A DNA stretch of 64,000 bases from Lyngbya sp. CCAP 1446/10 (GTDB lineage Bacteria; Cyanobacteriota; Cyanobacteriia; Cyanobacteriales; Microcoleaceae): NCBI RefSeq assembly GCF_026130175.1, contig NZ_JAIGNI010000006.1:83779-147778 (forward strand), read 5' to 3'. Below are positions 24,126 to 33,397 of this stretch, piece after piece. The stretch's first letter is position 1; the number at the start of each line of letters is the position of its first letter. Made by a program: the position numbers and the translations under genes. A model generated the notes under the pieces. That model was not told where the DNA came from and did no database searches. It saw only the letters and a list, made by a program, of their open reading frames with translations.

Positions 24126-25550
24126 ATGACGCAACAGCCAACCATTACCTACCGCACCGAAAGCGACTCAATGGGAGACAAACAAATCCCATCTAACGTT
24201 TACTACGGTATTCAAACTCTGCGCGCCGTTGAAAATTTTCCAATTAGCGGTATCAAACCTTTATCAACTTACGTCGATGCTTGCGTTTTAATTAAAAAAG
24301 CTGCGGCGATAGTCAACGGTAAACTCGGCTGCATTCCTGAAGATATCAGCCAAGCACTGATCCAAGCTGCTGATGAAGTTTTAGCAGGAAATTTGCGCGA
24401 TCAATTTGTAGTTGATATCTACCAAGCAGGCGCGGGAACTTCTCACCACATGAATGTTAATGAAGTTCTTGCCAATCGCGCTTTAGAAATTATGGGCGAT
24501 GAAAAAGGCAACTACAAGCGCGTCAGTCCCAACGATCATGTAAACTACGGTCAATCTACCAATGATGTGATTCCGACTGCGATTCGGATCGGCGGATTGT
24601 TGGCGTTAGAAAATACTTTGTTTCCGGCTTTGTCGGATGCCATAGTCGCCCTAGAAAACAAAGCAGAAGAATTCAAAAATATTGTTAAATCCGGCCGCAC
24701 TCATATGCAAGATGCTGTGCCGGTTCGACTCGGCGACACCTTCGGCGCTTGGGCGCAAATTCTCAGAGAACATACCTTGAGAATTGACAGGGCATCCGAT
24801 GATTTGACATCCCTGGGATTGGGGGGAAGTGCGGCGGGAACGGGGTTAAATACTCACCCTGAATACTCTCAAAAAGTTGCTGAAATTCTCTCAGAATTAA
24901 TCGACCACCCCCTGAAACCAGCAAGGCATTTAATGGCAGCTATGCAGAGTATGGCACCGTTTGTAAATGTCTCCGGCGCACTGCGAAATCTCGCTCAGGA
25001 TTGCGTTAAAATGTCCCATGACTTGCGTTTGATGGACTCAGGGCCAAAAACGGGTTTGAAAGAAATTCAACTGCCTCCGGTGCAACCTGGTTCATCAATT
25101 ATGCCTGGAAAATACAATCCTGTGATGGCAGAAATGACTTCGATGGTGTGTTTTCAAGTTATGGGTTACGATAGCGCGATCGCCCTAGCAGCCCAAGCGG
25201 GACAATTAGAATTGAACGTGATGATGCCCTTAATCGCTTACAATCTAATTCACAGCATCGAAATTTTAGGCAATACCATCAGCGCCCTGACAACCAAATG
25301 CCTCGACAAAATTGAAGCAAAGGGCGATCGATGTCTCGCCTACGCAGAAGGCAGTCTCGCCCTCGTTACCGCCCTCAACACTCACATCGGCTATCTCAAC
25401 GCTGCCGCCGTCGCCAAAGAATCTCTCGAAACCGGCAAATCTTTGCGGCAAATTGTGCTAGAACGCGGTTTAATGAATGCAGAAGACTTGGCAACAGTTC
25501 TAGATTTAGAGAAAATGAGTGCGATGCCAACATCTTCTGCTAACGTATAG
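24126..25550 (+). CDS. aspA: Aspartate ammonia-lyase
   Basis: The product is 474 residues of the fumarase/aspartase superfamily. Signatures in order: the N-terminal SMGDKQIPSNVYYGIQTLRA, QAGAGTSHHMNVNEVLA (about 100), NDHVNYGQSTND (about 138-149), SGRTHMQDAVP (about 188), and the flexible substrate loop GSSIMPGKYNPV (about 325) with the catalytic Ser. YYGIQTLRAVENF favours aspartase over fumarase. The reaction is aspartate to fumarate plus ammonia. The enzyme would link nitrogen release to the TCA branch, but no partner gene is adjacent. A terminator follows. Confidence 0.88.
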   Translation: MTQQPTITYRTESDSMGDKQIPSNVYYGIQTLRAVENFPISGIKPLSTYVDACVLIKKAAAIVNGKLGCIPEDISQALIQAADEVLAGNLRDQFVVDIYQAGAGTSHHMNVNEVLANRALEIMGDEKGNYKRVSPNDHVNYGQSTNDVIPTAIRIGGLLALENTLFPALSDAIVALENKAEEFKNIVKSGRTHMQDAVPVRLGDTFGAWAQILREHTLRIDRASDDLTSLGLGGSAAGTGLNTHPEYSQKVAEILSELIDHPLKPARHLMAAMQSMAPFVNVSGALRNLAQDCVKMSHDLRLMDSGPKTGLKEIQLPPVQPGSSIMPGKYNPVMAEMTSMVCFQVMGYDSAIALAAQAGQLELNVMMPLIAYNLIHSIEILGNTISALTTKCLDKIEAKGDRCLAYAEGSLALVTALNTHIGYLNAAAVAKESLETGKSLRQIVLERGLMNAEDLATVLDLEKMSAMPTSSANV

Positions 25551-25614
25551 GATCTCGCAGGAATCAGCTAGAAACTAGAAGGCTGAACTCGATTGTCACA
25601 GGTTACAGTTAAAG

Positions 25615-25657
25615 AATTCAGAATTCAATCTCTTACATTTAATTCTGAATTTTTTTT
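25615..25657 (+). terminator. Rho-independent terminator after aspA
   Basis: AATTCAGAAT (25615-25624) pairs with ATTCTGAATT (25642-25651) and runs into eight T (25650-25657). The 17-base loop is long but the signal is clear. Confidence 0.7.
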
Positions 25658-25684
25658 ATAGTCTAAAGTTTGGGAGCAAGATTT

Positions 25685-26011
25685 ATGCGCGCAGGTTCTT
25701 TTGGCAAATTAACTCAAGATAAAGAGAACACAACTCAAGTGACATTTCATTATGTGGAAGGTCACACGGAAACCTTTACTATCCCGATGCCTGCACAAGA
25801 ATTTCAAGAGGAAGTGCTGAATTTATTAAATCAACCTTGGTTGACTTTTCATTTAGTCGATCAAACGGTTTTTATCTGCACTGCCAGGTTGGTGAAAGTG
25901 GAAGTTAAACCTGCTATCCCTGAACTGCAAGGCCAAGGAATATTCTCTAACTCGCAGCGAGTTAGTACCATGCAGCGGGCTGCTGTTGGTAGATTGCCGA
26001 TGAATACTTGA
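25685..26011 (+). CDS. Conserved hypothetical protein, soluble
   Basis: The product is 108 residues from MRAGSFGKLTQD, a mixed alpha/beta small protein without signal or helix anchors. The start is ATG 25685 rather than TTG 25670; GGGAG lies at a suitable distance. Readable features are TTQVTFHYVEGHTETFTIPM, QEFQEEVLNLLNQPWLTFHL and FICTARLVKVEVKP, giving the strand-strand-helix-strand layout of small cyanobacterial orphans. I do not recognise its function. Confidence 0.6.
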   Translation: MRAGSFGKLTQDKENTTQVTFHYVEGHTETFTIPMPAQEFQEEVLNLLNQPWLTFHLVDQTVFICTARLVKVEVKPAIPELQGQGIFSNSQRVSTMQRAAVGRLPMNT

Positions 26012-26026
26012 ACTTAGTTGATGGTA

Positions 26027-26298
26027 ATTGGTAATTGGTCATGGGTAATTGGTAAGCTGTTTAGCATTTAAATTGGATATTTGGAACGGGTTCGCCTGCC
26101 CATTTCACAATATCTTTATTAATTTTTGATGTACAATTTAAACGTAGAACAGCTTAATAGGTAATGGGTAATTGGTAATGGGTAATCACGAAACGAAAAA
26201 ACATCAATAATCCATTTCTCCTTCCAATGCCCAATGCCCAATGCCCAATGCCCAATGCCCAATGCCCAATGCCCAATGCCCATTACCCATTACCCATT
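26027..26298. repeat. Heptamer arrays (GGTAATT and GCCCAAT types)
   Basis: GGTAATT-type units lie at about 26020-26060 and 26157-26190. GCCCAAT units run from 26226 and end as CCCATTA at 26298, directly against the next ATG. They create a 24-codon false N-terminal extension. Confidence 0.85.
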
Positions 26299-27267
26299 AT
26301 GTCTGCTGTTAGTTTAATTCGTGCCAATTCATACGATCGCCAAAATCTACTAAAATCTTTAGAAAATTTGCTCGCACCCTTGGGCGGAATGTCGGCTTTT
26401 GTCAAATCGGGCGATCGGGTTTTACTCAAACCCAATCTTCTGACAGGTGCTCGCCCTACCAAAGAATGCGTCACCCGGCCAGAATTAGTTTACTGCGTGG
26501 CTAAAATGGTCATTGAAGCGGGCGGAAAACCGTTTTTAGGAGACAGTCCAGCTTTTGGTAGCGCGATGGGTGTAGCCAAAGCCAACGGTTATTTACCACT
26601 GTTGGCAGAACTCAATTTGCCAGTAGTGGAGTTTCAAGGAAAACGCTACGAAACAGTCAGCCAAGAGTTCAATCATCTCCGACTTTGCAAAGAAGCAATG
26701 GAAGCAGATGTCGTGATTAACTTGCCCAAACTCAAATCTCACGTTCAATTAACCGTGACAATGGGCGTAAAAAACTTGTTCGGCTGCGTACCGGGGAAAA
26801 TGAAGGCTTGGTGGCACATGGAAGCCGGCAAAGATAGCGCCAGATTCGGTCAAATGCTGGTAGAAACGGCCCGAACAATTAACCCAAATCTGACGATTTT
26901 AGACGGTATAATCGGTCACGAAGGTAACGGGCCCAGCGGCGGCGAACCTAAGTTTTTAGGAATTTTGGGCGCGTCGAGTGATGTGTTTGCTTTGGATCGA
27001 ACTTTAGTGGAAATTATTAATGTCGATCCGGCGCTGGTTCCGACTGTAGCTGCGGCGATCAAATTGCGGCTGTGCTCGAATTTGGAGGCGATCGATTTTC
27101 CGCTGTTGCACCCGGAAACTCTCAAAGTTTTGGATTGGAAGTTGCCCGAAAGTATGATGCCCATTGACTTTGGGATGCCCCGCGTGATCAAGTCTACTTT
27201 CAAAAATTTGTATATCCGCTTCATTAAAGAAAATAACGGAATGTATGTGTTTTTCTGTAAAAAGTGA
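26299..27267 (+). CDS. DUF362 domain protein
   Basis: The product is 322 residues from MSAVSLIRANSYDR. The DUF362 core is visible: DRVLLKPNLLTGARPTKECV (about 47-66), FLGDSPAFGSAMGVAKANG (about 85-103), VINLPKLKSHVQLTVTMGVK (about 142-161) and the NLFGCVPGKMK segment. Members are often annotated as iron-sulfur or ferredoxin-like, but the Cys-rich ferredoxin part is absent here. Function is unknown. The annotated start should be 26299; the frame upstream is a heptamer array. No Shine-Dalgarno sequence precedes it because the array occupies that position. Confidence 0.78.
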   Translation: MSAVSLIRANSYDRQNLLKSLENLLAPLGGMSAFVKSGDRVLLKPNLLTGARPTKECVTRPELVYCVAKMVIEAGGKPFLGDSPAFGSAMGVAKANGYLPLLAELNLPVVEFQGKRYETVSQEFNHLRLCKEAMEADVVINLPKLKSHVQLTVTMGVKNLFGCVPGKMKAWWHMEAGKDSARFGQMLVETARTINPNLTILDGIIGHEGNGPSGGEPKFLGILGASSDVFALDRTLVEIINVDPALVPTVAAAIKLRLCSNLEAIDFPLLHPETLKVLDWKLPESMMPIDFGMPRVIKSTFKNLYIRFIKENNGMYVFFCKK

Positions 27268-27505
27268 CAAAGCAAGTTGCAACGATCGGGACATTTTTTG
27301 GGTAGCGCCTGAAACCCGCATTCTACAGTTTAAATTTTAGCTTCTAAGGAACCTGAAACCCTATTCTACGCTGATTCCTGATTGAAAACTGTCCGAACTA
27401 TTCATCTTACATCTTAAATGAGTTATCTTAAATAAGATGTTAAGCTCAAAACTATCCCGGAGCAATGTGTTTCTGAAGCCTAATAATTTTAGGCTACTCA
27501 TCTAA

Positions 27506-27523
27506 TGTGTATTACGATACACA
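27506..27523. promoter_or_regulatory. Operator-like 7-bp inverted repeat
   Basis: TGTGTAT (27506-27512) and ATACACA (27517-27523) flank four bases, 88 bp upstream of the methyltransferase ATG. It resembles a regulator half-site pair; the regulator is unknown. Confidence 0.3.
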
Positions 27524-27610
27524 ATTTTCAACGACGATAATTGATGCCAGGATTTAAGCTTCAACTTCACTGGTGATCAGTCATCAAGTACCGAAATAAG
27601 GAGAACTACA

Positions 27611-28606
27611 ATGCAAACTCAGAATTCCTTAAGTCCTACCGTCGTTTGTCCTATATCGGGACAGAGTATGAAACCCTGGTTATTGATCCCGGGTGATTGG
27701 CGAAGACCAACAAATAAAGAGTCATTTCAATTGTACTGGTGTCAAAAATCACAACTTGGATGCCTTAATCCTCTACCAGAACTTAAGCAAATCGAAAGCT
27801 TCTACGACATCGACGATTACTATACTCACCATACAGACTTTACCGACTCAAAATCTGCCTCTTCTATTTCCTTCTTCGATAAATTGCGCACCCACCTAGC
27901 TTGGCGTTTCGATAGGGGAGTAGATGTCACAACTCAATGGTGGAAACAGCACTTCGGGACTTCTTCTTACGAGATATTAGAAATCGGTTGCGCCAATGGC
28001 AAACTGCTGGAAGAATTCAAAGTAGATGGTCACAAGGTCTGGGGAGTAGAACCAGATAGACAAGCTTTGTTTTTCGCCAAGGAACGAAATCTTGATGTAT
28101 ATTATGGCACTGCTGAATCTTTGCCCCCGGAAATCACGTCGAGAAAGTACGACATAATTATTATGAACCACGTACTGGAACATACCCTAGATCCTTTACT
28201 GGCACTCCGCAATACTATGGACTTGCTCGTGGACGGTGGCAAATTGGTGATGGAAGTACCAAATAACTCGTGTATGGCGCTAAAAGCATCAGGGATTGCA
28301 TGGCTCCACCTAGATGTGCCCAGGCATTTGTATTTCTTCACACCCGACAGTTTGCGCGCTATCTGTAAACAGGTGGGATTTGAGGTGATTTCTACTGAGT
28401 TTAATGGCTACTATCGCTTATTTACCAACGGTTGGATTGATGATGAAAGAAAAATCTTGAATTTGTTCAATTCAATGGAATTAAAGGGGATTGCTAAGCC
28501 CAAAGAAAACAGTAAATTCCAATCTTGGAAGTTACTACTGAAAACATTTCTTGCTCCCGACCACAAAAAATACGATTCAGTCAGAATTGTTGTAAAAAAG
28601 CCCTAG
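27611..28606 (+). CDS. Class I SAM-dependent methyltransferase
   Basis: The product is 331 residues. A Cys-containing N-terminal part (VVCPISGQSMKPWLLIPGDW) is followed by the SAM site YEILEIGCANGKLLEEF (about 117-133), VEPDRQAL (about 144), and the acceptor region YDIIIMNHVLEHTLDPLLAL (about 176-195) of the methyltransf_23 type. AAGGAG lies about 9 bp upstream of the ATG and fixes the start. The substrate is unknown; relatives often modify glycans or lipids. The gene precedes the exopolysaccharide locus but is separated from it by a transposon-like element and pseudogenes. Confidence 0.83.
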   Translation: MQTQNSLSPTVVCPISGQSMKPWLLIPGDWRRPTNKESFQLYWCQKSQLGCLNPLPELKQIESFYDIDDYYTHHTDFTDSKSASSISFFDKLRTHLAWRFDRGVDVTTQWWKQHFGTSSYEILEIGCANGKLLEEFKVDGHKVWGVEPDRQALFFAKERNLDVYYGTAESLPPEITSRKYDIIIMNHVLEHTLDPLLALRNTMDLLVDGGKLVMEVPNNSCMALKASGIAWLHLDVPRHLYFFTPDSLRAICKQVGFEVISTEFNGYYRLFTNGWIDDERKILNLFNSMELKGIAKPKENSKFQSWKLLLKTFLAPDHKKYDSVRIVVKKP

Positions 28607-28689
28607 TAAGAGCGAAGGAAGGGAAATAAAGCTTTGAGAATTTCTTAGTAACTTGAGAATTTCAGCATCAAGGCTTCGCATTACCTAAG

Positions 28690-29028
28690 ACAGGACTTAC
28701 GCAGGGTGCATCTCACTTCGACAATTACCAGAAAAAATTGGGCTAAAGCCTCTCCCTTGTAGGGAGAAATTAAAAGTAGACTATTCATTACTCCAATCCT
28801 CTTCCTTCCAGGTAGAGGCCGCCCTCAACTGTCAACTGAATGAAGTCTTTTTTGCCTTGGTTCGAGTTTCCCTGCATAGCAAAGCTTCCATAAAGCTATA
28901 TGAACTCGCACTATTCAAGCAAAACTGAGATGCTCCCCTGACGCACTACCTCTACATACGGTGTGAAAGTAGGAACAATCCCTCTTCAGGAATCGCCACT
29001 ATCCCTAGACCTCTTGCGTAAGTCCTGT
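28690..29028. mobile_element. MITE-like element with 14-bp terminal inverted repeats
   Basis: ACAGGACTTACGCA (28690-28703) and its exact complement (29015-29028) bound a 339-bp segment without a coding frame. The terminal sequence is of a type common at small non-autonomous cyanobacterial elements. A target duplication is not obvious. A related partial motif (ACGCAAGTCCTGC) occurs near 49317, next to another broken gene. Confidence 0.6.
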
Positions 29029-29040
29029 AAAAGATTTTAT

Positions 29041-29364
29041 TTAGGGCAGCCAGCGAGGGCGGAATCCTTTTAAAGCCAATGCTTGAGGTGATGGAGAATT
29101 ATTAGATGTCGGTGCATTTTTTAAGTCGATCGCGATCAAGGTTGAAGACTCGATCGCATTTCCGCCCTCTGTTCTCAAATCTCCTGCGACTGGTTCTGAT
29201 TTTTTGACAACTATCCGGTCTAACAGCAATTCTAACCAGTCGGGTGACAAACTCATTTTTGTCTCCACCTGATCTGGCAAAACGTTTGGTGTCAGGGATA
29301 AAATAGCGATGCCGTCTGCTTGGGGATTGGCTAATGTTGCGCTGTCTGGGGCGATCGCATCCAA
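29041..29364 (-). CDS. Hypothetical protein, possibly a gene remnant
   Basis: A 107-residue frame opens at TTG 29364, next to the MITE-like element. It has no signal peptide, and the only structured-looking part is SLSPDWLELLLDRIVVKKSE (about 38-57). The lack of an ATG and the neighbouring decay suggest the 5' end of a once longer gene or chance. No family is recognised. Confidence 0.3.
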   Translation of the reverse strand: MDAIAPDSATLANPQADGIAILSLTPNVLPDQVETKMSLSPDWLELLLDRIVVKKSEPVAGDLRTEGGNAIESSTLIAIDLKNAPTSNNSPSPQALALKGFRPRWLP

Positions 29365-29417
29365 TCTGTCGATCGATCTGTTAAAATAAAATTCTTCTTG
29401 TTTACTGGAGAGTAATC

Positions 29418-29712
29418 GTCAACAAAAACCTACTAACTTTGCTGGGCTGCTCCGGTTCTGTAGCCTTAATGCTCTTAGCAGTAAATCCCGCCAATGCTAG
29501 CACCCCAATTTCCAAAATCGTAGCATTGAGTTCAATCGCGAAATCGCAGCAAATTTAGATATAAATCAAGACGAAAGCCAATCCTCGCTGCCACAAATCA
29601 ACTCTGATAAAATCGGAACCTCGCCACCATAAAATTAGGCTGCGACTGCACGGGCTGTCGAACCCAAGTCCTCCAAATGATCCAACAAGGACGGTTGATA
29701 CTTCCTCAGTAA
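29418..29712 (+). pseudogene. Decayed small secreted protein with C-terminal CDCTGC motif
   Basis: The first part reads a signal peptide in one frame (NKNLLTLLGCSGSVALMLLA, then VNPANAS). At about 29550 the frame shifts to NLDINQDESQSSLPQINSDK, then near 29625 shifts again to ATIKLGCDCTGCRTQVLQM and ends QQGRLILPQ at TAA 29710-29712. The three pieces together resemble a short cyanobacterial secreted family with a C-terminal Cys-x-Cys-x-x-Cys. There is no ATG at the expected start (GTC in its place). Confidence 0.65.
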
Positions 29713-29891
29713 CGTAGATAGTAATTTACAAAACAAGCAAAACTGAAGTTACAGAAAACAACCCATTAATTCGTGATTTAAATCGTCACAAGTTTAAAGT
29801 CGCCAGTCAAAATAATTAATTATTATTTCTACTTTTGGCTTGTGGCTTTTTATTTGTCAAAACTGACTATTTACAACAGAAGAGAGAAATT

Positions 29892-30698
29892 TCAACCATA
29901 CAACACTTCTTCTACAGGTGGCGTAGCGTCTTTGGGGTCGAACTCTTTGAGTTTGAAAGCTTGCAACAAAAACAGCCAGATATAAAGCGGATTCAACAAA
30001 ACATACCGCTGCCAGAGGCGCCGGGGCTCCTTCACCAGCCGAAACAACCATTCCAAACCTATCTTAGATAAAAACTCAGGAGATTTAGCCAAATTTCCCG
30101 CATGAAAATCGTAGGCTGCACCTACAGCAATCAGTGGCATCGATAAGTCGTCCCGGTATTCGTAAGCCCAGACTTCTTGTCGCGGACACCCCAAACCCAC
30201 AAAAGTAATTGCTGCACCGCTGTTGCGAATTTGCTGGGCAATTTCCTGTTTCTCTTCCGGCGAAACGTGCCTAAATTTAGAAGGCTGAGTTCCCGCAATA
30301 ATTAACTTGGGATAACGCTGGCAGAGATTGCGAGATAAAGCCTCCAGTACAGAAGCTTTAGAGCCGTACAAATAGATAGATAATCCTTCTTCGGCCGCAC
30401 GTTCGCAGATTTGTAACATTGCATTTGGCCCGCCAACTCGATCGGGCAATCCCGTATTATAGAGCCAATTTAATGCCCATCTTACGGGTTGACCATCTGG
30501 CAATACTAAGTCAATGTGATTGATCCGATAGCGGTGAGTGCTATCAAGCACCCCAGTCATTACCCCATGAACTGCTAGAGCCGAAACAGAAAGTGGTGTT
30601 CTGGTGCTGGCTGCCGCCATAATTTTGTTGACAGCAGCTTCATAATTAAGGGCATTTACTAAGATGCCGAGTACATTCTTTTTCCCTAAATCAATCAT
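29892..30698 (-). CDS. WecG/TagA/CpsF family glycosyltransferase
   Basis: The product is 268 residues from MIDLGKKNVLG. Family landmarks: SVSALAVHGVMTG, VLPDGQPVRWALNW (about 65-78), LPDRVGGPNAM, SIYLYGSKASVLE, ITFVGLGCPRQEVW (about 165-178), and FDFHAG-type AYDFHAGNLA near 198. The enzyme adds a second sugar (ManNAc-like in characterised members) to a lipid-linked sugar. It closes the minus-strand exopolysaccharide gene run. AGAGGTG lies before ATG 30698, supporting this start over the longer frame to 30773. The start overlaps the end of a relic reading frame. Confidence 0.87.
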   Translation of the reverse strand: MIDLGKKNVLGILVNALNYEAAVNKIMAAASTRTPLSVSALAVHGVMTGVLDSTHRYRINHIDLVLPDGQPVRWALNWLYNTGLPDRVGGPNAMLQICERAAEEGLSIYLYGSKASVLEALSRNLCQRYPKLIIAGTQPSKFRHVSPEEKQEIAQQIRNSGAAITFVGLGCPRQEVWAYEYRDDLSMPLIAVGAAYDFHAGNLAKSPEFLSKIGLEWLFRLVKEPRRLWQRYVLLNPLYIWLFLLQAFKLKEFDPKDATPPVEEVLYG

Positions 30699-30785
30699 GG
30701 AACACCTCTCTAAGCCAACACTTGCCGTTACAGTCATAAACCTCCTGTGGGATTGGTTTAACATTGTATTCAATCGTGTACCACA
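30691..30785 (-). pseudogene. Relic 3' end of a second epimerase gene
   Basis: In frame to TGA 30693-30691 the relic reads IEYNVKPIPQEVYDCNGKCW and ends LREVFHD. The intact epimerase 120 bp upstream ends [20 protein letters not shown], then KEGAQN. The DNA of 30725-30775 and 30845-30895 aligns at about 80 percent. The relic stop overlaps the WecG-type start, so an epimerase copy once abutted this gene directly. Confidence 0.75.
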
Positions 30786-30812
30786 ATTGCCCGGACATTT
30801 TTTTTGTCCAGC

Positions 30813-31895
30813 TCAATTCTGCGCCCCTTCTTTCAGCCACCGCTCGCGGTTACATTCATAAATCTCCCGTAGGATTTGTTTAACATTATATTTCATTTTC
30901 CAGTCAGGATAGTGACTGGCGAATTTTGAATTGTCGCTAATCCACCAAATATGATCGCCAATGCGATTCCCTTCAGCATAAGTCCAATTAAATTTGCGTT
31001 CCGCAATTGCCTCGCACATCTGGATGGCTTCTAACATCGAACAGTTGCTGTAGCGGCCTCCTCCTGTATTATAGACTTGCGCGCTTCTGGGAGCTTTATA
31101 ATATTCATAAAATGCCGAAATTAAATCAGCACTGTGAATGTTGTCGCGGACTTGCTTGCCTTTGTAGCCAAACACGGTGTATGGGGTTCCTGTTACAGCA
31201 CACTTCATCAAGTAGGCGAGGAATCCGTGCAATTGAGCTCCAGAATGATTGGGCCCAGTCAGACAGCCACCGCGAAAACAAGCCGTGTTCATATTAAAAT
31301 AACGGCCGTATTCTTGAACTAAAATGTCAGCGGCTACTTTGGAAGCACCAAACAAACTGTGCAGACACTGGTCAATTGACATATCTTCCCGAATGCCGTT
31401 TTCGTAAGTGTGACCGGGTTCAATTTCCCACCTATGTTCTAATTCAACTAAAGGTAATCTGTTGGGCGTATCGCCGTATACTTTGTTAGTAGAAGTGAAA
31501 ATGAAAACGGCTTTGGGACAGTACAAGCGAGTTACTTCTAAAAGATTGAGAGTACCGTTAGCGTTGACGGTAAAGTCTATTTTCGGAGCACGGGAAGCCC
31601 AATCGTGACTGGGTTGGGCTGCTGTGTGAATTACTAACTCGATCGACTCGCCGTACCGCTGAAAGATATTGGTAATCGCTTCATAGTCGCGAATGTCCAC
31701 ATCTAAATGGTAATACTTTGTTCCCAGTGATTTTTCTAGTTGTTGGCGGTTCCAATTAGTAGAACCATCAGCACCAAAAAAAAACTGGCGCATATTGTTG
31801 TCGATACCAACTATGTCGAAACCTTGTTTGGCAAAGAACTTACAAGCCTCAGACCCAATTAAACCCGCCGCTCCAGTAATGATTGCAACGCTCAC
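30813..31895 (-). CDS. NAD-dependent sugar epimerase/dehydratase (extended SDR, CDP-tyvelose epimerase-like)
   Basis: The product is 360 residues. The NAD site is [14 protein letters not shown] (about 4-17). [11 protein letters not shown] (about 90) and [14 protein letters not shown] (about 134) are those of the 2-epimerase-like SDR group. The usual YxxxK appears as LFGASK (about 183): the catalytic Tyr position holds Phe while Lys is kept. The C-terminal HIWWISD motif completes the family. It probably makes or converts a nucleotide sugar for the neighbouring glycosyltransferases. Whether it is fully active without Tyr is uncertain. Confidence 0.84.
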   Translation of the reverse strand: MSVAIITGAAGLIGSEACKFFAKQGFDIVGIDNNMRQFFFGADGSTNWNRQQLEKSLGTKYYHLDVDIRDYEAITNIFQRYGESIELVIHTAAQPSHDWASRAPKIDFTVNANGTLNLLEVTRLYCPKAVFIFTSTNKVYGDTPNRLPLVELEHRWEIEPGHTYENGIREDMSIDQCLHSLFGASKVAADILVQEYGRYFNMNTACFRGGCLTGPNHSGAQLHGFLAYLMKCAVTGTPYTVFGYKGKQVRDNIHSADLISAFYEYYKAPRSAQVYNTGGGRYSNCSMLEAIQMCEAIAERKFNWTYAEGNRIGDHIWWISDNSKFASHYPDWKMKYNVKQILREIYECNRERWLKEGAQN

Positions 31896-31955
31896 ATTTC
31901 ACCGCCTAAAAAATATAGTTTTCTTTGTTTTGCGAGATCTAGGTAAAATCAGAAT

Positions 31956-33185
31956 TTATCCTGATTTTCCTTGAAATACATTTTCGCACAATCCGGCAAA
32001 AAAATTACCCTTAAAATCCCAATCATAGATTTCCCTGACACGCTTTTGACCGGCACGACCCAAGCGCGATCGCAATTCACGATCCTGTGCTAAATACACT
32101 ATAGCTTCTGTTAGACCTTTTACTGCACTTTCCGGATCAGTAGCCTCGACTTTAATGCCAGTTTCAGCAGTTACTTGAGTAGCTGGGCCACCCAAATCCA
32201 AACAAATCGTCGGACGGCCAACCCCCATCATTTCCGTGCAGACAAAACCGCCAGAGTCATGCAAACTCGGATGGAGAAGAACGTGAGATTCGCCCATTTT
32301 TGAAAGAGTTTCATTGCGCGGTAAAGCTCCCCAAAAATGTACTTTATTTCCCAGTCCCAATTCTGTCACCAAAGTTTCTAAACGCTGTCTTTCTGGACCA
32401 TCTCCGACAATCCAATATTCCGATTGTTCCAGCTTCGCCTCCGCAAATGCACGGAGTCCCAAATGTACCCCTTTCCAGTGCAATAGACGACCAACACTAA
32501 TAAATCTAATTGGTAGATCCGGCGGAGTTGGAAATTTTTCGAGTTCCTCAATTTCCCGCTGCGATAAACCGACTTGTGAGAAAATTTTCACATTTTTTGC
32601 TTTGAGAAATCGCAGTCTTGCTGCTGTTTCTTCGGTAGTAGCTAGCGCGACGGCACTGCGGCGCGCCGTCAGCCCCACAAACGGATCGCGTTCTCCGACG
32701 CTTTGAGCCAATGCTCGCAGCGTTTCGTAAATTTTGCCCCGGCGACTAAAATCTTGCCAAAAAGGCTTTGGTGCTGCCTCTGCGCCCCCGACAGGCCCCC
32801 AAATAAAAGGATGTGGTAACAGCGCTAGGAAACTTGGAGACCAATGTTTAACATAAGTTACGTGGTGTACTATGTCAAAACCGATTTCGCGATCGAGCTT
32901 TCGAGCGATAAAATAAGCCCAGATTTGCCACAAATAATAGTGAAGTTGCAGCAATCCCTGTTTTCCCTTCCAATCTTCGCTCCACCCAAACGGATCAAAA
33001 TAAACAAAGTGCAGGTTTGGGACTGGATTGCGTTCTAGTTCTGCTTCAATGTACGATCGACAAAACGTCCGAGTAAATACCCAACTTTCGTGATGTTTAG
33101 CAGATTGGATCACAGTATTCCATCCTACTCCCTCTTCAGATCCCAGATTTGGTTCGCAAGCAAAGGCAGATAATAAAATTTTCAT
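31956..33185 (-). CDS. Glycosyltransferase family 4
   Basis: The product is 409 residues with GT-B architecture. The N-terminal domain begins MKILLSAFACEPNLGSEEG, typical of a GT4 subgroup; IWGPVGGAEAAP (about 128) lies at the acceptor cleft. The C-terminal donor domain has FISVGRLLHWKGVHLGLRAF (about 228-247) and the GT4 EX7E region HPSLHDSGGFVCTEMMGVGR (about 312-331), with Glu in EMM. It transfers a sugar from a nucleotide donor to a growing lipid-linked oligosaccharide at the cytoplasmic face. It lies 60 bp upstream of the epimerase in the same direction. Confidence 0.88.
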   Translation of the reverse strand: MKILLSAFACEPNLGSEEGVGWNTVIQSAKHHESWVFTRTFCRSYIEAELERNPVPNLHFVYFDPFGWSEDWKGKQGLLQLHYYLWQIWAYFIARKLDREIGFDIVHHVTYVKHWSPSFLALLPHPFIWGPVGGAEAAPKPFWQDFSRRGKIYETLRALAQSVGERDPFVGLTARRSAVALATTEETAARLRFLKAKNVKIFSQVGLSQREIEELEKFPTPPDLPIRFISVGRLLHWKGVHLGLRAFAEAKLEQSEYWIVGDGPERQRLETLVTELGLGNKVHFWGALPRNETLSKMGESHVLLHPSLHDSGGFVCTEMMGVGRPTICLDLGGPATQVTAETGIKVEATDPESAVKGLTEAIVYLAQDRELRSRLGRAGQKRVREIYDWDFKGNFFAGLCENVFQGKSG

Positions 33186-33310
33186 CAGTAATTAGTAATT
33201 AGTAATCGGGCATCGGGCATCGGGAATTGGGAATTGGGCATTGGGCATTGGGCATTGGGCATTGGGCATTGGGAATTTGGCATTGGGCATTGGGCATCGG
33301 GCATTGTAGA
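33183..33310. repeat. TTGGGCA heptamer array
   Basis: About twelve 7-bp units with variants (TTGGGCA, TTGGGAA, TCGGGCA), followed by AACCAAT-type units near 33345, fill the gap between two glycosyltransferase genes of the same strand. Confidence 0.9.
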
Positions 33311-33397
33311 TAGAATCGGGAAGTTATTGGTAATCAATAACCAATAACCAATAACCAATAACTAATAACTAACAACTGTCAACTGTCAACCGTCAAC

